From: Spirochaetia bacterium
GTDB lineage: Bacteria; Spirochaetota; Spirochaetia; PWKH01
Length of the DNA stretch: 9,887 nucleotides
Assembly (NCBI GenBank): GCA_021736505.1
Contig: JAIPFU010000053.1
Span: 1-9,887 of the forward strand
Reading direction: 5' to 3'
Shown in pieces: positions 1-7,527 of this stretch. The notes beneath the pieces are model-generated. The model was not told where the DNA came from and did no database searches. It was given only the letters and a program-made list of their open reading frames with translations. The translations under genes were made by a program, and so were the position numbers. Within the stretch, counting starts at the first letter, position 1. Each line of letters starts with the position of its first letter.

Positions 1-153
1 GGTCAGCAGCACACTGTGATCATTCATCACCTGATTGCTAAGGGGACTATGGATGAGCGCGTGATGCAGTCACTGCGACAGAAAGCCTGCACACAGGATG
101 ATTTATTACAGGCTGTTAAGGCCGAGATTGCAGATGTAGATAATAATTTCTAG
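1..153 (+). CDS. Phage SNF2-family DEAD/DEAH helicase, C-terminal end (partial)
   Basis: The reading frame is open from the first base and ends at TAG 151-153, giving the last 50 residues of a protein that starts outside the window. It opens with GQQHTVIIHHLIAKGTMDE, the pattern that follows helicase motif VI (R-x-H-R-x-GQ) in SNF2-like helicases of Bacillota phages; the first two residues, GQ, are probably the end of that motif. A helical tail follows, rich in charged and glutamine residues. The family uses ATP to move on or remodel double-stranded DNA, and in phages it sits at the end of the replication module, just before the packaging genes, as here. The ATP-binding motifs cannot be seen, so whether the whole enzyme is intact is unknown. 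The family call rests on this short tail and on gene order. Confidence 0.8.
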   Translation, partial: GQQHTVIIHHLIAKGTMDERVMQSLRQKACTQDDLLQAVKAEIADVDNNF

Positions 154-214
154 GTTAATTGCATATGTAGTGACAAACCCTGGATCCTAATACCCTCGCT
201 GATATACTACGATT

Positions 215-571
215 ATGCCTAGACGTACTAAGTACAGTATATGTAAACGATGCAGAAAAACATTTGTTGGGGAGGGAGGTATATGCAGTTCTTGTAGAAC
301 TCATGAGGATACCAGGGAACCGGCACATAAGCGGGGATATGATGCAGTATGGCGGAAGATCAGAAAACAAGTGCTGCGTGAATTTGGGATCCCGAAGGAT
401 CAATGGCATTTATACGCGGTGGACCATAACCCGCCATACAATAAAGAAGTTGAGCCGGACCATACAAAATATACATTAATACCAAGATTGATCATAGAAC
501 ATAACAGGAAGACAGCAAAGCAGGATACAAAGCGCGATGAAAAAGGAAGGTTTACCAGGGGGAGGGGGTAG
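215..571 (+). CDS. HNH endonuclease, packaging-associated
   Basis: A 118-residue basic protein. Residues 10-27 hold two CxxC pairs (C10, C13, C24, C27), likely a zinc ribbon. Next comes RGYDAVWRKIRKQVLREF (residues 40-57), the helix that precedes the catalytic core in phage HNH nucleases. The core contains D70-H71 (VDHNPPYN), H83, and H96-N97-R98-K99-T100, matching the first His and the final H-N/K part of the fold. HNH proteins cut DNA using one metal ion. Those beside terminase genes, such as HK97 gp74, are known to assist the terminase at cos sites, so a packaging role is likely here. The core lacks the second pair of metal-binding cysteines found in many relatives. A stop lies in frame at 200-202, so ATG 215 is the earliest possible ATG, but no clear Shine-Dalgarno site precedes it. 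Family confident; exact role inferred from position. Confidence 0.85.
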   Translation: MPRRTKYSICKRCRKTFVGEGGICSSCRTHEDTREPAHKRGYDAVWRKIRKQVLREFGIPKDQWHLYAVDHNPPYNKEVEPDHTKYTLIPRLIIEHNRKTAKQDTKRDEKGRFTRGRG

Positions 572-585
572 TCAAATCCCTGGTA
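553..585 (+). repeat. Inverted repeat over the end of the HNH gene
   Basis: TACCAGGG (553-560) and CCCTGGTA (578-585) are perfect 8-bp complements separated by a 17-base purine-rich loop that contains the HNH stop codon (569-571). ATTTTACG follows, with too short a T-run for a convincing terminator. It might be an RNA hairpin affecting the end of the message or the start of the terminase operon, or it might be chance. Confidence 0.3.
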
Positions 586-648
586 TTTTACGAGGACTAA
601 CCGCGGCCTGAGGTTTTTATAAGTGATGTCAAAATGAGAGGTTCTTAA

Positions 649-1152
649 ATGGCTGGCAGACCGAGGAAACCAAAAGGACAGAAACTCATCCAAGGGACCT
701 TTCGAAAGGATCGTAATCCTGAGAAGGAGCCGACGTTTGATAAACCGGATCAGGATATACGACCACCAACAGGATTAAATAGGTGGGGTAAGAAATTCTG
801 GCGTGAGCATATTAATGAGCTCATCGATTCAGGGGTGCTGACTGTTGCGGACATGCCTATATTTTATCAGCTATGTAAAAGCTGGGGGGACTATCAGGAA
901 GCTGATTACGATATACATCACGGACCGGATAAGAAGAAGCGCAGTACTGCTGAATATAGAAAGGGTCGTGGATATCAGCGTAAATCTATGCCGGAGATGC
1001 TCGAAAGACGCGAGGCATGGGAACAGTTTTATAAACTGAGTATGCAATTGGGTATGACTCCATCATCAAGAAACAAAATCGATTTACAGGGTATAGAGAA
1101 AGGAAAAGAAGTAGACCCGATGGAAAAATTATTAGCGGAGGGTGACAGTTGA
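649..1152 (+). CDS. terS: Terminase small subunit, P27 family
   Basis: A 167-residue protein whose N-terminus, MAGRPRKPKGQKLIQGTFRK, is the hallmark of the P27-type small terminase family. A helical central part follows (IDSGVLTVADMPIFYQLCKSW), and near the end comes the conserved LGMTPSSR (residues 134-141). Small terminases form rings that recognise the packaging site on phage DNA and deliver it to the large subunit. Length is normal for the family. ATG 649 has AGAGG at 637-641, seven bases upstream. A basic stretch (DKKKRSTAEYRKGRGYQRK) between the two helical parts may contact DNA. The gene overlaps the large-subunit start by four bases, as expected for partners made together. The cos- or pac-type cutting mode cannot be decided from the sequence. 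Confidence 0.92.
   Translation: MAGRPRKPKGQKLIQGTFRKDRNPEKEPTFDKPDQDIRPPTGLNRWGKKFWREHINELIDSGVLTVADMPIFYQLCKSWGDYQEADYDIHHGPDKKKRSTAEYRKGRGYQRKSMPEMLERREAWEQFYKLSMQLGMTPSSRNKIDLQGIEKGKEVDPMEKLLAEGDS
1137..1142 (+). promoter_or_regulatory. Ribosome binding site that fixes the TTG start of terL
   Basis: GGAGGG lies six bases before TTG 1149, inside the end of terS. It is among the strongest Shine-Dalgarno sites in the window and supports TTG as a true start coupled to terS termination through the TTGA overlap. Confidence 0.75.
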
Positions 1153-2843
1153 ATTTTGCCGCTGAGCGGTACATAGATGATGTTCTCAATAACAAGGTTA
1201 CTGTTTGTGTATATGTGCGTAAAGCGGTTGAGCGTCACGCTGATGATTTACAGCGACAGAATACAGAAGAATTCCCCTACTATTTTGATAGAGAGGCTGC
1301 TATTCGAAAGATAGAATTTACTGAACAGCTGCAGCACACTAAAGGGATATGGGCCAAAGAAAAGAAAAAAATCCGGTTGGAACCCTGGCAGCAATTTATA
1401 GACTGGTGTTTGTTTGGCTGGAAACGAGTTGGCAGCCGCACTAGGAGATTTACAAAAGCCTATATTGAGGTTGCCCGTAAAAACGGAAAAACGACGATGG
1501 CCGCAGCTACAGCGAATTATATGCTACTTGCGGACCATGAAGAGGGGGCGGAAATATATTGTCTTGCAACGAAAAAAGACCAGGCGAAAATTGCATGGAA
1601 AGAAGCGGACATGCAAATACAAAAACACCCGGTCCTGAGAAAACGCTGCAAGACGTACAAACAGAATAGCACCATAACCATACCTGGCACACAAACAATT
1701 ATGAGGCCATTGGGTAAGGATTCAGATACAGAGGACGGCCAGAACCCCCATTTTGCGTTAGTTGATGAATACCACGCACACAAAACAGCGGAATTAGTAA
1801 ATGTTATGGAAGATGGGATGGGATCCCGCGCGCAGCCATTAATGTATATCATTACAACAGCCGGGTACGATAAAAATCTACCATGTTTCCAGGAAGAGCG
1901 TTCATTAATAATCGGTATCCTAGAGGGTACGATGGACCCGAGGCCGGAGGATGTATTTGGTATTGTTTACACACTAGATGAAGGTGACGATTGGACGGAT
2001 GAGAATGTCTGGGGGAAAGCTAATCCAAATCTAGGTATTTCTATATCAAGAGATTATTTACAAAGCCAGGTTACAAAGGCATTAAGTACACCGCAGAAAC
2101 AAAACAGCGTATTAACTAAAAACTTTAATACGTGGACACAGGCAGTAAGCCGTTGGATCGGCGCGGAAGCCTGGGAAAAGTGCAGCGGCACTATCCCGGA
2201 TCTATCCGGCCGGCCGTGTTACGGCGCACTAGACCTATCAACTAACATTGACATTACAGCATGGGTTCTATGTTTCCCGCCACAGGATATGGAAACGCAA
2301 TACCATTATTTATATCGGTTTTTCATCCCGGAAGAAAATTTGCTGGACCGGGAGCGGCGCGATAAGGTCCCATATACATTATGGAGAGATCAAGGATTTA
2401 TCACGACGACGCCCGGGAATGTCATTGATTACGATTTTATCGAGCAGCAAATAAAACAGGACGCGGAAACATATCGGCTGCAGGAATTTGCATATGATCC
2501 ATGGAATGCAACGGAAATTACAAACCATTTGATTGATGAAGGGCTAGGAGGGATCCCGTTTAGGCAGGGTTTTGCCTCATTATCTGGATCGTCAAAAGAT
2601 TTTGAAAAAAAAATACTATCGCAGGAAATAAACAACGGCGGGAATCCCGTCATGAAATGGATGATCAGCTGCACTGAGGTAAAGACGGATCCGGCAGGAA
2701 ATATAAAACCGGTTAAACCAGATAGAAAGGCGACAGGAAAACGGATTGATGGTGTTGTTGCCTCAATTATGGCACAGGACCGAGCAAGTCAAGCCGGTTT
2801 TGCTGGTTCTATATATGAAAAACGCGGCGTATTGTCTCTATAA
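1149..2843 (+). CDS. terL: Terminase large subunit
   Basis: A 564-residue packaging motor and nuclease of the Terminase_1/HK97-like group, full length for the family. The ATPase half has a Walker A variant A109-R-K-N-G-K-T-T116 and a Walker B segment ALVDEYHAH with D206 and E207. The C-terminal RNase H-like nuclease half shows the three expected acidic sites: D362 in GALDLS, D450 in AYDPWNATE, and D534 in RIDGVVA. It hydrolyses ATP to drive DNA through the portal into the prohead and cuts the concatemer at the start and end of filling. The start is TTG, overlapping the terS stop, and a good ribosome site (GGAGGG) sits at the right distance. All catalytic motifs are intact, so the enzyme should be active. 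The portal gene follows 16 bases later. Confidence 0.97.
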   Translation: MNFAAERYIDDVLNNKVTVCVYVRKAVERHADDLQRQNTEEFPYYFDREAAIRKIEFTEQLQHTKGIWAKEKKKIRLEPWQQFIDWCLFGWKRVGSRTRRFTKAYIEVARKNGKTTMAAATANYMLLADHEEGAEIYCLATKKDQAKIAWKEADMQIQKHPVLRKRCKTYKQNSTITIPGTQTIMRPLGKDSDTEDGQNPHFALVDEYHAHKTAELVNVMEDGMGSRAQPLMYIITTAGYDKNLPCFQEERSLIIGILEGTMDPRPEDVFGIVYTLDEGDDWTDENVWGKANPNLGISISRDYLQSQVTKALSTPQKQNSVLTKNFNTWTQAVSRWIGAEAWEKCSGTIPDLSGRPCYGALDLSTNIDITAWVLCFPPQDMETQYHYLYRFFIPEENLLDRERRDKVPYTLWRDQGFITTTPGNVIDYDFIEQQIKQDAETYRLQEFAYDPWNATEITNHLIDEGLGGIPFRQGFASLSGSSKDFEKKILSQEINNGGNPVMKWMISCTEVKTDPAGNIKPVKPDRKATGKRIDGVVASIMAQDRASQAGFAGSIYEKRGVLSL

Positions 2844-2850
2844 AAGGGGA
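2844..2850 (+). promoter_or_regulatory. G-rich ribosome binding site for the portal gene
   Basis: AAGGGGA follows the terL stop TAA directly and stands nine bases before ATG 2860. It has an unbroken G run in place of GGAGG, and the same stop/G-run/AATA arrangement recurs before the protease gene and the last gene of the window. Confidence 0.6.
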
Positions 2851-2859
2851 ATAGTATAG

Positions 2860-4851
2860 ATGGGATTTTTTGGGAACCTAATAAAAGCATATAGAAGTGT
2901 TACAAATGGCGAGCTTACGCTAAAAGATTCTGATGGCTGGGGGGCTCTTTTACAGTCCAGGACCAACTCAGGAGCGAACGTTACGCCAGAAACAGCGCTG
3001 AATTTATCAACAGTTTTTTCCTGCGTACGACGCACCACAGAAACATTATCCACATTGCCGGTACATGTGTACAGAAAAACCGAAAGTGGAAGAGAAGAGG
3101 TACAACACCCGGTGTCCAGATTATTGAGTACTTACCCTAATCCGGAGATGCCGGCTAACGTATTCAAGGAGGTAATGCAGGGGCATTTGGAATTACGAGG
3201 ATCCGCATATGCTGAGATTGTCCGGGATGGACGGGGTCGAGTAGTTGAGTTATGGCCGATTCATCCCGATAAAATTATCCCAGAACGACTCAGCACAGGG
3301 GAATTAATATATCGATATTTGCCAACAGATTATGTGTTCCAGAAGCGGAGAGTACTGCATATCCGCGGTTTCGGCAGCAATGGAATAAATTCATATTCCG
3401 TTATTTCGTTAGCTAGAGAAAGCGTTGGGCTGGGGCTAGCCGCACAAGAGTATGGGTCCCGCTTTTTTGGGCAGGGTACGAACACCGGCGGATTTATAAA
3501 ACATCCCAAGAATTTAAGCGAGGAAGCATACCGGCGATTACGGCAGGAATTAAATGATAATTACAAGGGGCTGCGGAAAGCCCATAAATTAATCATGCTT
3601 GAAGAGGGGATGGAATACCAAAAGGTTGGGGTAACAAATGATGATGCGCAATTCCTGGAAACACGTAAATTCCAGGTTTCAGAGATTGCGCGTTGGTTTG
3701 GTTTACCGGCGCATATGGTAGGAGATCTGGAACGGGCGACATTTTCCAATATAGAGCAGCAGTCAATTGAAGCGGTTATTTATACCTGGCGGCCGCGCGT
3801 GGTCCGCTGGGAACAAGAAATAAACATGAAGCTGCTTAAACCTGGTGAGTATGTAAAATTTTCTCTGGAAGGGCTGCTGCGCGGAGATACAAAAAGCAGG
3901 TTTGAAGCGTATAAGATTGCTTCTGCAAACGGTTGGATGAATGCGGACGAGATTCGATCGCTTGAGGATATGAATCCGCAGCCTGATGGAATGGGCCAGA
4001 TTTTCTTAGCGCCGTTGAATATGGCAAACAAGAAAATTTATCTGGATGCAAATATTCCGGCGAAAACTGAGAGCGAGCAGAACAATAAAAATGTCGCATA
4101 TATAGAAAAAGAGAACAGGTCCGTTAAGGAATTTAGGTCAGTTTCGGACCGGCGATATATCGCGGATAAATACCGAGGTGAATTGAGAAGTGCTGCAAAA
4201 AGAGTGGTCAAACGTGAAATTGATTGGCTGAAAGAAGAGCTTGAAGAGAAGGACGCCGAAGGAGCCAAACATCATATTATAAAAAAATATGGATCCATAG
4301 AAGAATTTGCCAAAGAAGAGTTTGAACAGATATTTAAAAAGGCCAGTGCTGAACTGTATCCCGTTTATGCTGTAGAGCTAGGAAAGGATTCTACAGTTTC
4401 AGAAGAGTACAAGAGAGCAGTTGATCAATATATAGGATTATTTGCACGTAGATATATGCTGGATGATCAAAGAAAGTTGATTAAAACAATTGATGCTGCA
4501 ATTGAAGCAGATACAGATTACAAAGAGCAGCTGCAGCAGACAACAGAAACATGGCAGGACAAAAACCCGCAGCGTGTTGATCAGATGGAAACGCCAAGAA
4601 TGCGAAGCTATTTTGCAAAGGCCGCATATATCAGTTTTGGAGTATCAAAGATCCGGTCCGTTGCGCATGGGAGAAGTTGCCCATTCTGCAATGAACTAGA
4701 CGGCGCTGTAATTGGAGTAGAGGAAAGTTTCTTGAGAAAAGGTGAAGAGTTTCAGCCGGACGGCGCGGAGTATCCGCTGCGGCCGACGTCGGACCGTTCG
4801 CATCCCCCGTATCACGAGGGCTGCGATTGTGACATTGTTTCGGATAGTTAA
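2860..4851 (+). CDS. Portal protein fused to a Mu gpF/SPP1 gp7-like minor head domain
   Basis: At 663 residues this is far longer than a usual HK97-family portal of about 400. Residues 1 to about 385 are a standard portal: an N-terminal helix, NLSTVFSCVRRTTETLSTLPVHVYRK, ELRGSAYAEIVRDGRG, ELWPIHPDKI, FQVSEIARWFGLPAHMVGD, and a C-terminal segment ending near LAPLNMANK. After a polar linker (about 395-415) comes a helical, highly charged region and then a typical head-morphogenesis motif: SCPFC (C607, C610) and HPPYHEGCDCDIV (H648, C655, C657), a likely metal site. The portal forms the twelve-subunit ring for DNA entry. The gpF/gp7 family sits inside the prohead near the portal and is usually a separate downstream gene. 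The frame is continuous and no separate minor head gene is present, so this is a fusion, not two genes. No toxin domain follows the motif. Confidence 0.93.
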   Translation: MGFFGNLIKAYRSVTNGELTLKDSDGWGALLQSRTNSGANVTPETALNLSTVFSCVRRTTETLSTLPVHVYRKTESGREEVQHPVSRLLSTYPNPEMPANVFKEVMQGHLELRGSAYAEIVRDGRGRVVELWPIHPDKIIPERLSTGELIYRYLPTDYVFQKRRVLHIRGFGSNGINSYSVISLARESVGLGLAAQEYGSRFFGQGTNTGGFIKHPKNLSEEAYRRLRQELNDNYKGLRKAHKLIMLEEGMEYQKVGVTNDDAQFLETRKFQVSEIARWFGLPAHMVGDLERATFSNIEQQSIEAVIYTWRPRVVRWEQEINMKLLKPGEYVKFSLEGLLRGDTKSRFEAYKIASANGWMNADEIRSLEDMNPQPDGMGQIFLAPLNMANKKIYLDANIPAKTESEQNNKNVAYIEKENRSVKEFRSVSDRRYIADKYRGELRSAAKRVVKREIDWLKEELEEKDAEGAKHHIIKKYGSIEEFAKEEFEQIFKKASAELYPVYAVELGKDSTVSEEYKRAVDQYIGLFARRYMLDDQRKLIKTIDAAIEADTDYKEQLQQTTETWQDKNPQRVDQMETPRMRSYFAKAAYISFGVSKIRSVAHGRSCPFCNELDGAVIGVEESFLRKGEEFQPDGAEYPLRPTSDRSHPPYHEGCDCDIVSDS

Positions 4852-4853
4852 AA

Positions 4854-4860
4854 GGGGGGA
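4854..4860 (+). promoter_or_regulatory. G-rich ribosome binding site for the protease gene
   Basis: Six consecutive G bases and an A follow the portal stop codon, ten bases before ATG 4870. The arrangement TAA, A-rich, G-run, AATA matches the site ahead of the portal gene. Confidence 0.55.
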
Positions 4861-4869
4861 ATAAAAATA

Positions 4870-5526
4870 ATGGGTAAAAATACAGTTGAGAGGCGGTTTG
4901 TTGATCTGGACAATATCGAGATCCGGGAAAAACAAGACGAAGACAAGATGATTATTGAGGGATATCCAATTGTATACGGTCAGAGAACGGTACTATTCCC
5001 GGGGTTGGTTGAGGTAATCGAGCCGGGGGCTGCTGCAGATGCACTGGAAAAGAAAAATACGAACGTATATTGGAACCATGATACAGCAAAACCGATGGCC
5101 AGCTTTAAAAATGAAACGCTAGAAGCAAGTGAGGACGAAAAAGGTGTTTTCATGCGTGCGGAAGTGCAAGGGTCAGTATGGGGCCGTGAAGGTTATGAGG
5201 CAATCAAAAGTGAGCTGGTTGATCAAATGTCATTTGCTTTTTCTGTTGAGCAGGACGGCGAAACCTGGGTGACAGAAGAAGGAGAGGACGGATCCGTAAC
5301 AGATATTCGGACCATTAAGAAGATCAAAAATTTGTATGATTTTTCACCGGTTACAGAACCGGCATATGAAACAACAGAGGTTTACGCGAGATCGAAAGAG
5401 GTAATTTGCAGGAATAAGCCAGAGTCCGAAGCGTCGGATAAAGGCACTCCGTCGGGAGATTCCGCACAGACACCTATTTCGGTACTACGCGAAAAATTGA
5501 AAATAAGAGAGGTAAGTAATAAATGA
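4870..5526 (+). CDS. HK97-family prohead protease
   Basis: A 218-residue serine protease of the U35/HK97 gp4 family (herpesvirus assemblin-like fold). The catalytic His is H70 in YWNHD and the catalytic Ser is S121 in DQMSFAF; the conserved FSPVTEPAYETTEVY motif follows. N-terminal strands IEGYPIVYGQ and FPGLVEVIEPGA are typical. Inside the prohead it removes the N-terminal arm of the capsid protein and then itself, making room for DNA. The core ends near residue 175; the remaining 43 residues are a polar linker (KPESEASDKGTPSGDSAQ) and a short basic helix (VLREKLKIR), likely a self-cleaved or capsid-docking tail. It overlaps the capsid gene by four bases (ATGA), so protease and substrate are translationally coupled. 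No key residue is missing. Confidence 0.95.
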   Translation: MGKNTVERRFVDLDNIEIREKQDEDKMIIEGYPIVYGQRTVLFPGLVEVIEPGAAADALEKKNTNVYWNHDTAKPMASFKNETLEASEDEKGVFMRAEVQGSVWGREGYEAIKSELVDQMSFAFSVEQDGETWVTEEGEDGSVTDIRTIKKIKNLYDFSPVTEPAYETTEVYARSKEVICRNKPESEASDKGTPSGDSAQTPISVLREKLKIREVSNK

Positions 5527-6722
5527 ATTTACAGGAAATGCTTGATAAAAGGGCTAAGCTGGTAAAGCAGGCGCGCGAGGTTTTGGATGCTGCAGACAAC
5601 GAAAAAAGAAGTCTTACAGCAGAGGAACGGTCCAAATATGATAATATCATGGCTGATGTTGACAGTCTGAACGGCGACATTGAGCGGCTGCGAGGCCTGG
5701 AAGCTACTGAAAGCGAAATGGAAAGACGCGACGGGTCCGGGATCAAACCAGACGTTAATCCGGGTGGAGAACAGAGGGAATCCGGGGAGACACTGGACTC
5801 TGCGGAGTATCGCGCAGCGTATGAGCGGTTTATCCGGTCAGGTATTGATTCACTAGAAGAGAAGGAAGCGCGTGCTATGTCTATTGGGACATCTGCAAAT
5901 GGCGGATACCTGGTACCGACGGATCTCGCAAATATGATTGTCCACAAACTTCCCGAAGTTTCTGCTGTTCGTAGTTTTGCGAATGTTATTCGGCTGAATA
6001 ACGATCGGGATATTCCCATTCAGAACAGCCGGGGCACAGTATACTGGACCGATGAAGCGGGTTCTTATACGGAAGCCACCCCGACGCACACCAAGAAGAC
6101 GCTGTCAGCGTACAAACTTACCTATCTTGTCAAATTGTCTGAGGAGCTCCTTGCCGACAGTGGTTTTGATCTATTCTCTGAATTAGCTCGTAATTATGCA
6201 GATCTCGCTGGGGCAGCAATGGAGGACAAGTTCTGTCAGGGTACTGGATCCAGCCAGATCGGTGGATTGATAACCGGGGCGACAGCTGGTAAAACTGCAG
6301 CCGCTACTGCCGCTATAACATCAGATGAGATCCTTGATCTTGTCTATTCACTTAAGAAGCAGTACAGAAAGCGCGCCGTGATCCTGGCTAACAGCAGCAC
6401 GACCAAGGCCATAAGGAAGCTGAAAGACAGCAATAATAGGTACATCTGGCAGCCGAGTCTGCAGGCTGGACAACCGGACAGCTTAGCTGGCCATAAGTAC
6501 AGCGAATCAGAGGGCATGCCGGACATGGAGGCATCAGCTTCGCCGATGATCATTGGTGATCTGAGTTATTACACCATAGCAGAACGTGGCAGACGGTCAA
6601 TTCAGCGGTTGAATGAGCTTTATGCAGCTAATGGCCAGGTTGGGTTTCGCGTGTATGAGCGGCTGGATGCTGCTGTAATGCTTTCAGAGGCTATCCAAAA
6701 ATTAACAATGGCTGCGTCATAA
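5523..6722 (+). CDS. Major capsid protein, HK97 fold
   Basis: A 399-residue protein of the HK97 gp5 family, the shell subunit. Residues 1 to about 70 form a charged coiled coil (MLDKRAKLVKQAREVLDAAD ... DVDSLNGDIERLRGLE), the delta domain that acts as a built-in scaffold. A flexible stretch follows, with a probable cleavage region around residues 114-122 (KEARAMSIG), just before GTSANGGYLVP, where mature capsid proteins of this family usually begin. Later landmarks are KLPEVSAVRSFANV (N-arm/E-loop region), YKLTYLVKLSEELLADS (spine helix region), FCQGTGSSQIGG and VGFRVYERLDAAVM near the C-terminus. The exact cleavage bond is inferred, and lysine-asparagine cross-linking cannot be judged by eye. 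AGAGG at 5508-5512 precedes ATG 5523, which overlaps the protease stop. A strong terminator follows the gene by 23 bases. Confidence 0.96.
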   Translation: MNLQEMLDKRAKLVKQAREVLDAADNEKRSLTAEERSKYDNIMADVDSLNGDIERLRGLEATESEMERRDGSGIKPDVNPGGEQRESGETLDSAEYRAAYERFIRSGIDSLEEKEARAMSIGTSANGGYLVPTDLANMIVHKLPEVSAVRSFANVIRLNNDRDIPIQNSRGTVYWTDEAGSYTEATPTHTKKTLSAYKLTYLVKLSEELLADSGFDLFSELARNYADLAGAAMEDKFCQGTGSSQIGGLITGATAGKTAAATAAITSDEILDLVYSLKKQYRKRAVILANSSTTKAIRKLKDSNNRYIWQPSLQAGQPDSLAGHKYSESEGMPDMEASASPMIIGDLSYYTIAERGRRSIQRLNELYAANGQVGFRVYERLDAAVMLSEAIQKLTMAAS

Positions 6723-6745
6723 TAGGCGTAGAATAATAGAGTAGG

Positions 6746-6781
6746 TCTATACGGGGGTTGTTGCCCCTGTATAGAGTTTTT
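6746..6781 (+). terminator. Rho-independent terminator after the capsid gene
   Basis: TCTATACGGGGG (6746-6757) pairs with CCCCTGTATAGA (6764-6775) over 12 bp with one G-T wobble, around a 6-base loop TTGTTG. The hairpin is followed by G and five T bases (6777-6781). The long GC-containing stem with a U-tract is a textbook intrinsic terminator. Only 17 bases separate it from the next start codon, so it lies inside the late operon and should cut transcription of the connector and tail genes relative to the capsid gene unless there is read-through or antitermination. Confidence 0.9.
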
Positions 6782-6798
6782 GAACGAGGGTTGAATGA

Positions 6799-6987
6799 AT
6801 GAAACAGGTACAGGTTGAGGTAAAGGTTTCTCATGCAGGACCGGGCGGATCCTATATTCAGGGTGACAAGGCTGTGATGAGTGAATCAACAGCAAGACAA
6901 CTGGAGAGAATAGGCTACGTTACAATCTCACGAACAGAATCGAAGAAGCGAAAAGCGATAAATAAGAAGGATAAGGAATCTAGATGA
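6799..6987 (+). CDS. Small conserved phage protein between capsid and adaptor genes
   Basis: A 62-residue protein of unknown function. The first 45 residues look like a small beta-rich fold (QVQVEVKVSH, then GGSYIQGDKAVMSESTARQLERIGYVTI), and the last 15 are strongly basic (ESKKRKAINKKDKESR). Many siphophages carry a short protein of this pattern (beta strands, a G-D-x-x-x-M/V element, A-x-x-L-x-x-x-G-Y) in the same place, just before the head-tail adaptor; a capsid-associated or connector accessory role is possible but unproven. ATG 6799 has ACGAGGG (6784-6790) eight bases upstream; a nearby ATG at 6795 is in another frame. The gene overlaps the next by four bases (ATGA), which supports it as a real translated gene. 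Confidence 0.8.
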   Translation: MKQVQVEVKVSHAGPGGSYIQGDKAVMSESTARQLERIGYVTISRTESKKRKAINKKDKESR

Positions 6988-7526
6988 ACATTTTGAGTTG
7001 GTCATTTATACAAAGATTCTTAAATCTCCCTGATGATTTACGAGAGAAGACTGAGCTGCTTAACGGTTGGATAACAAAACGGGGTGAGTCTATCATGCAT
7101 CGCGAAATAATGGAGTCTGAGAGGACGGAAAAATACTCCGGAAATGGTAGGGATACCATATTGCTGCTCTGCTGGCCAGTTTCTTCTGTCTCTTCTGTGA
7201 CTGTAGATGGTGAGGTGTTGGATCCAGAATTGTATTATACTGAGACTGATACAGGGGTTCTGCAAAGGATAGATGGAAGTAAATTTCCTGTTGGTAATCG
7301 CAATATCGAGATCACCTATATAGGCGGCTGGACCGAAAGCACATTACCAGCTGATATTAAATTTGCCGCAATTGAGGCGGTAAGCTGGAACCTGAGTCGA
7401 TTGAATGATAATGCAATGGGGATTAAATCACAAACAACACCGGACGGGGTAAATGTTGGTTATGAATTAGTAATGCCGCTATCTGTACAGCGGGTCTTTG
7501 AGAGTTACAGAAATGTGATGGTGTGA
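6984..7526 (+). CDS. Head-tail connector (adaptor), HK97 gp6/SPP1 gp15-like
   Basis: A 180-residue protein with the adaptor-family pattern: an N-terminal helical part, then EKYSGNGRDTILLLCWPVSSVSSVTVDGE, a GVLQRIDGSKFPVGNRNIEITYIGGW segment, LPADIKFAAIEAVSW, and a C-terminal SVQRVFESYRNVMV helix. These proteins form a ring under the portal after DNA packaging and provide the surface for the next connector ring. The length is longer than HK97 gp6 (about 100) and close to the YqbG-like group in Bacillota. AAGGA at 6973-6977 supports ATG 6984, which overlaps the preceding stop. Its serine and valine codons (TCT, GTC) and use of CCT look somewhat unlike its neighbours, which may reflect mosaic origin. 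Family call is good; the exact subfamily is less certain. Confidence 0.85.
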   Translation: MNILSWSFIQRFLNLPDDLREKTELLNGWITKRGESIMHREIMESERTEKYSGNGRDTILLLCWPVSSVSSVTVDGEVLDPELYYTETDTGVLQRIDGSKFPVGNRNIEITYIGGWTESTLPADIKFAAIEAVSWNLSRLNDNAMGIKSQTTPDGVNVGYELVMPLSVQRVFESYRNVMV

Positions 7527-7527
7527 T

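Noticed and set aside
170..208. Possible promoter before the HNH gene (GTGACA at 170-175 and TATACT at 203-208)
   Set aside because: The spacing of 27 bases is far from the usual 17, and no other matching pair is seen. The hexamers alone are too weak to call a promoter.
264..479. Plus-strand open frame inside the HNH gene in another phase
   Set aside because: It is wholly contained in the HNH coding region, its protein lacks any pattern, and the HNH frame has clear zinc and catalytic motifs.
5474..6019. Long minus-strand open frame (181 codons) opposite the protease end and capsid start
   Set aside because: The product is a serine-rich low-complexity sequence with no domain pattern, and it lies fully opposite well-supported protease and capsid coding sequence. 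It is a shadow frame.
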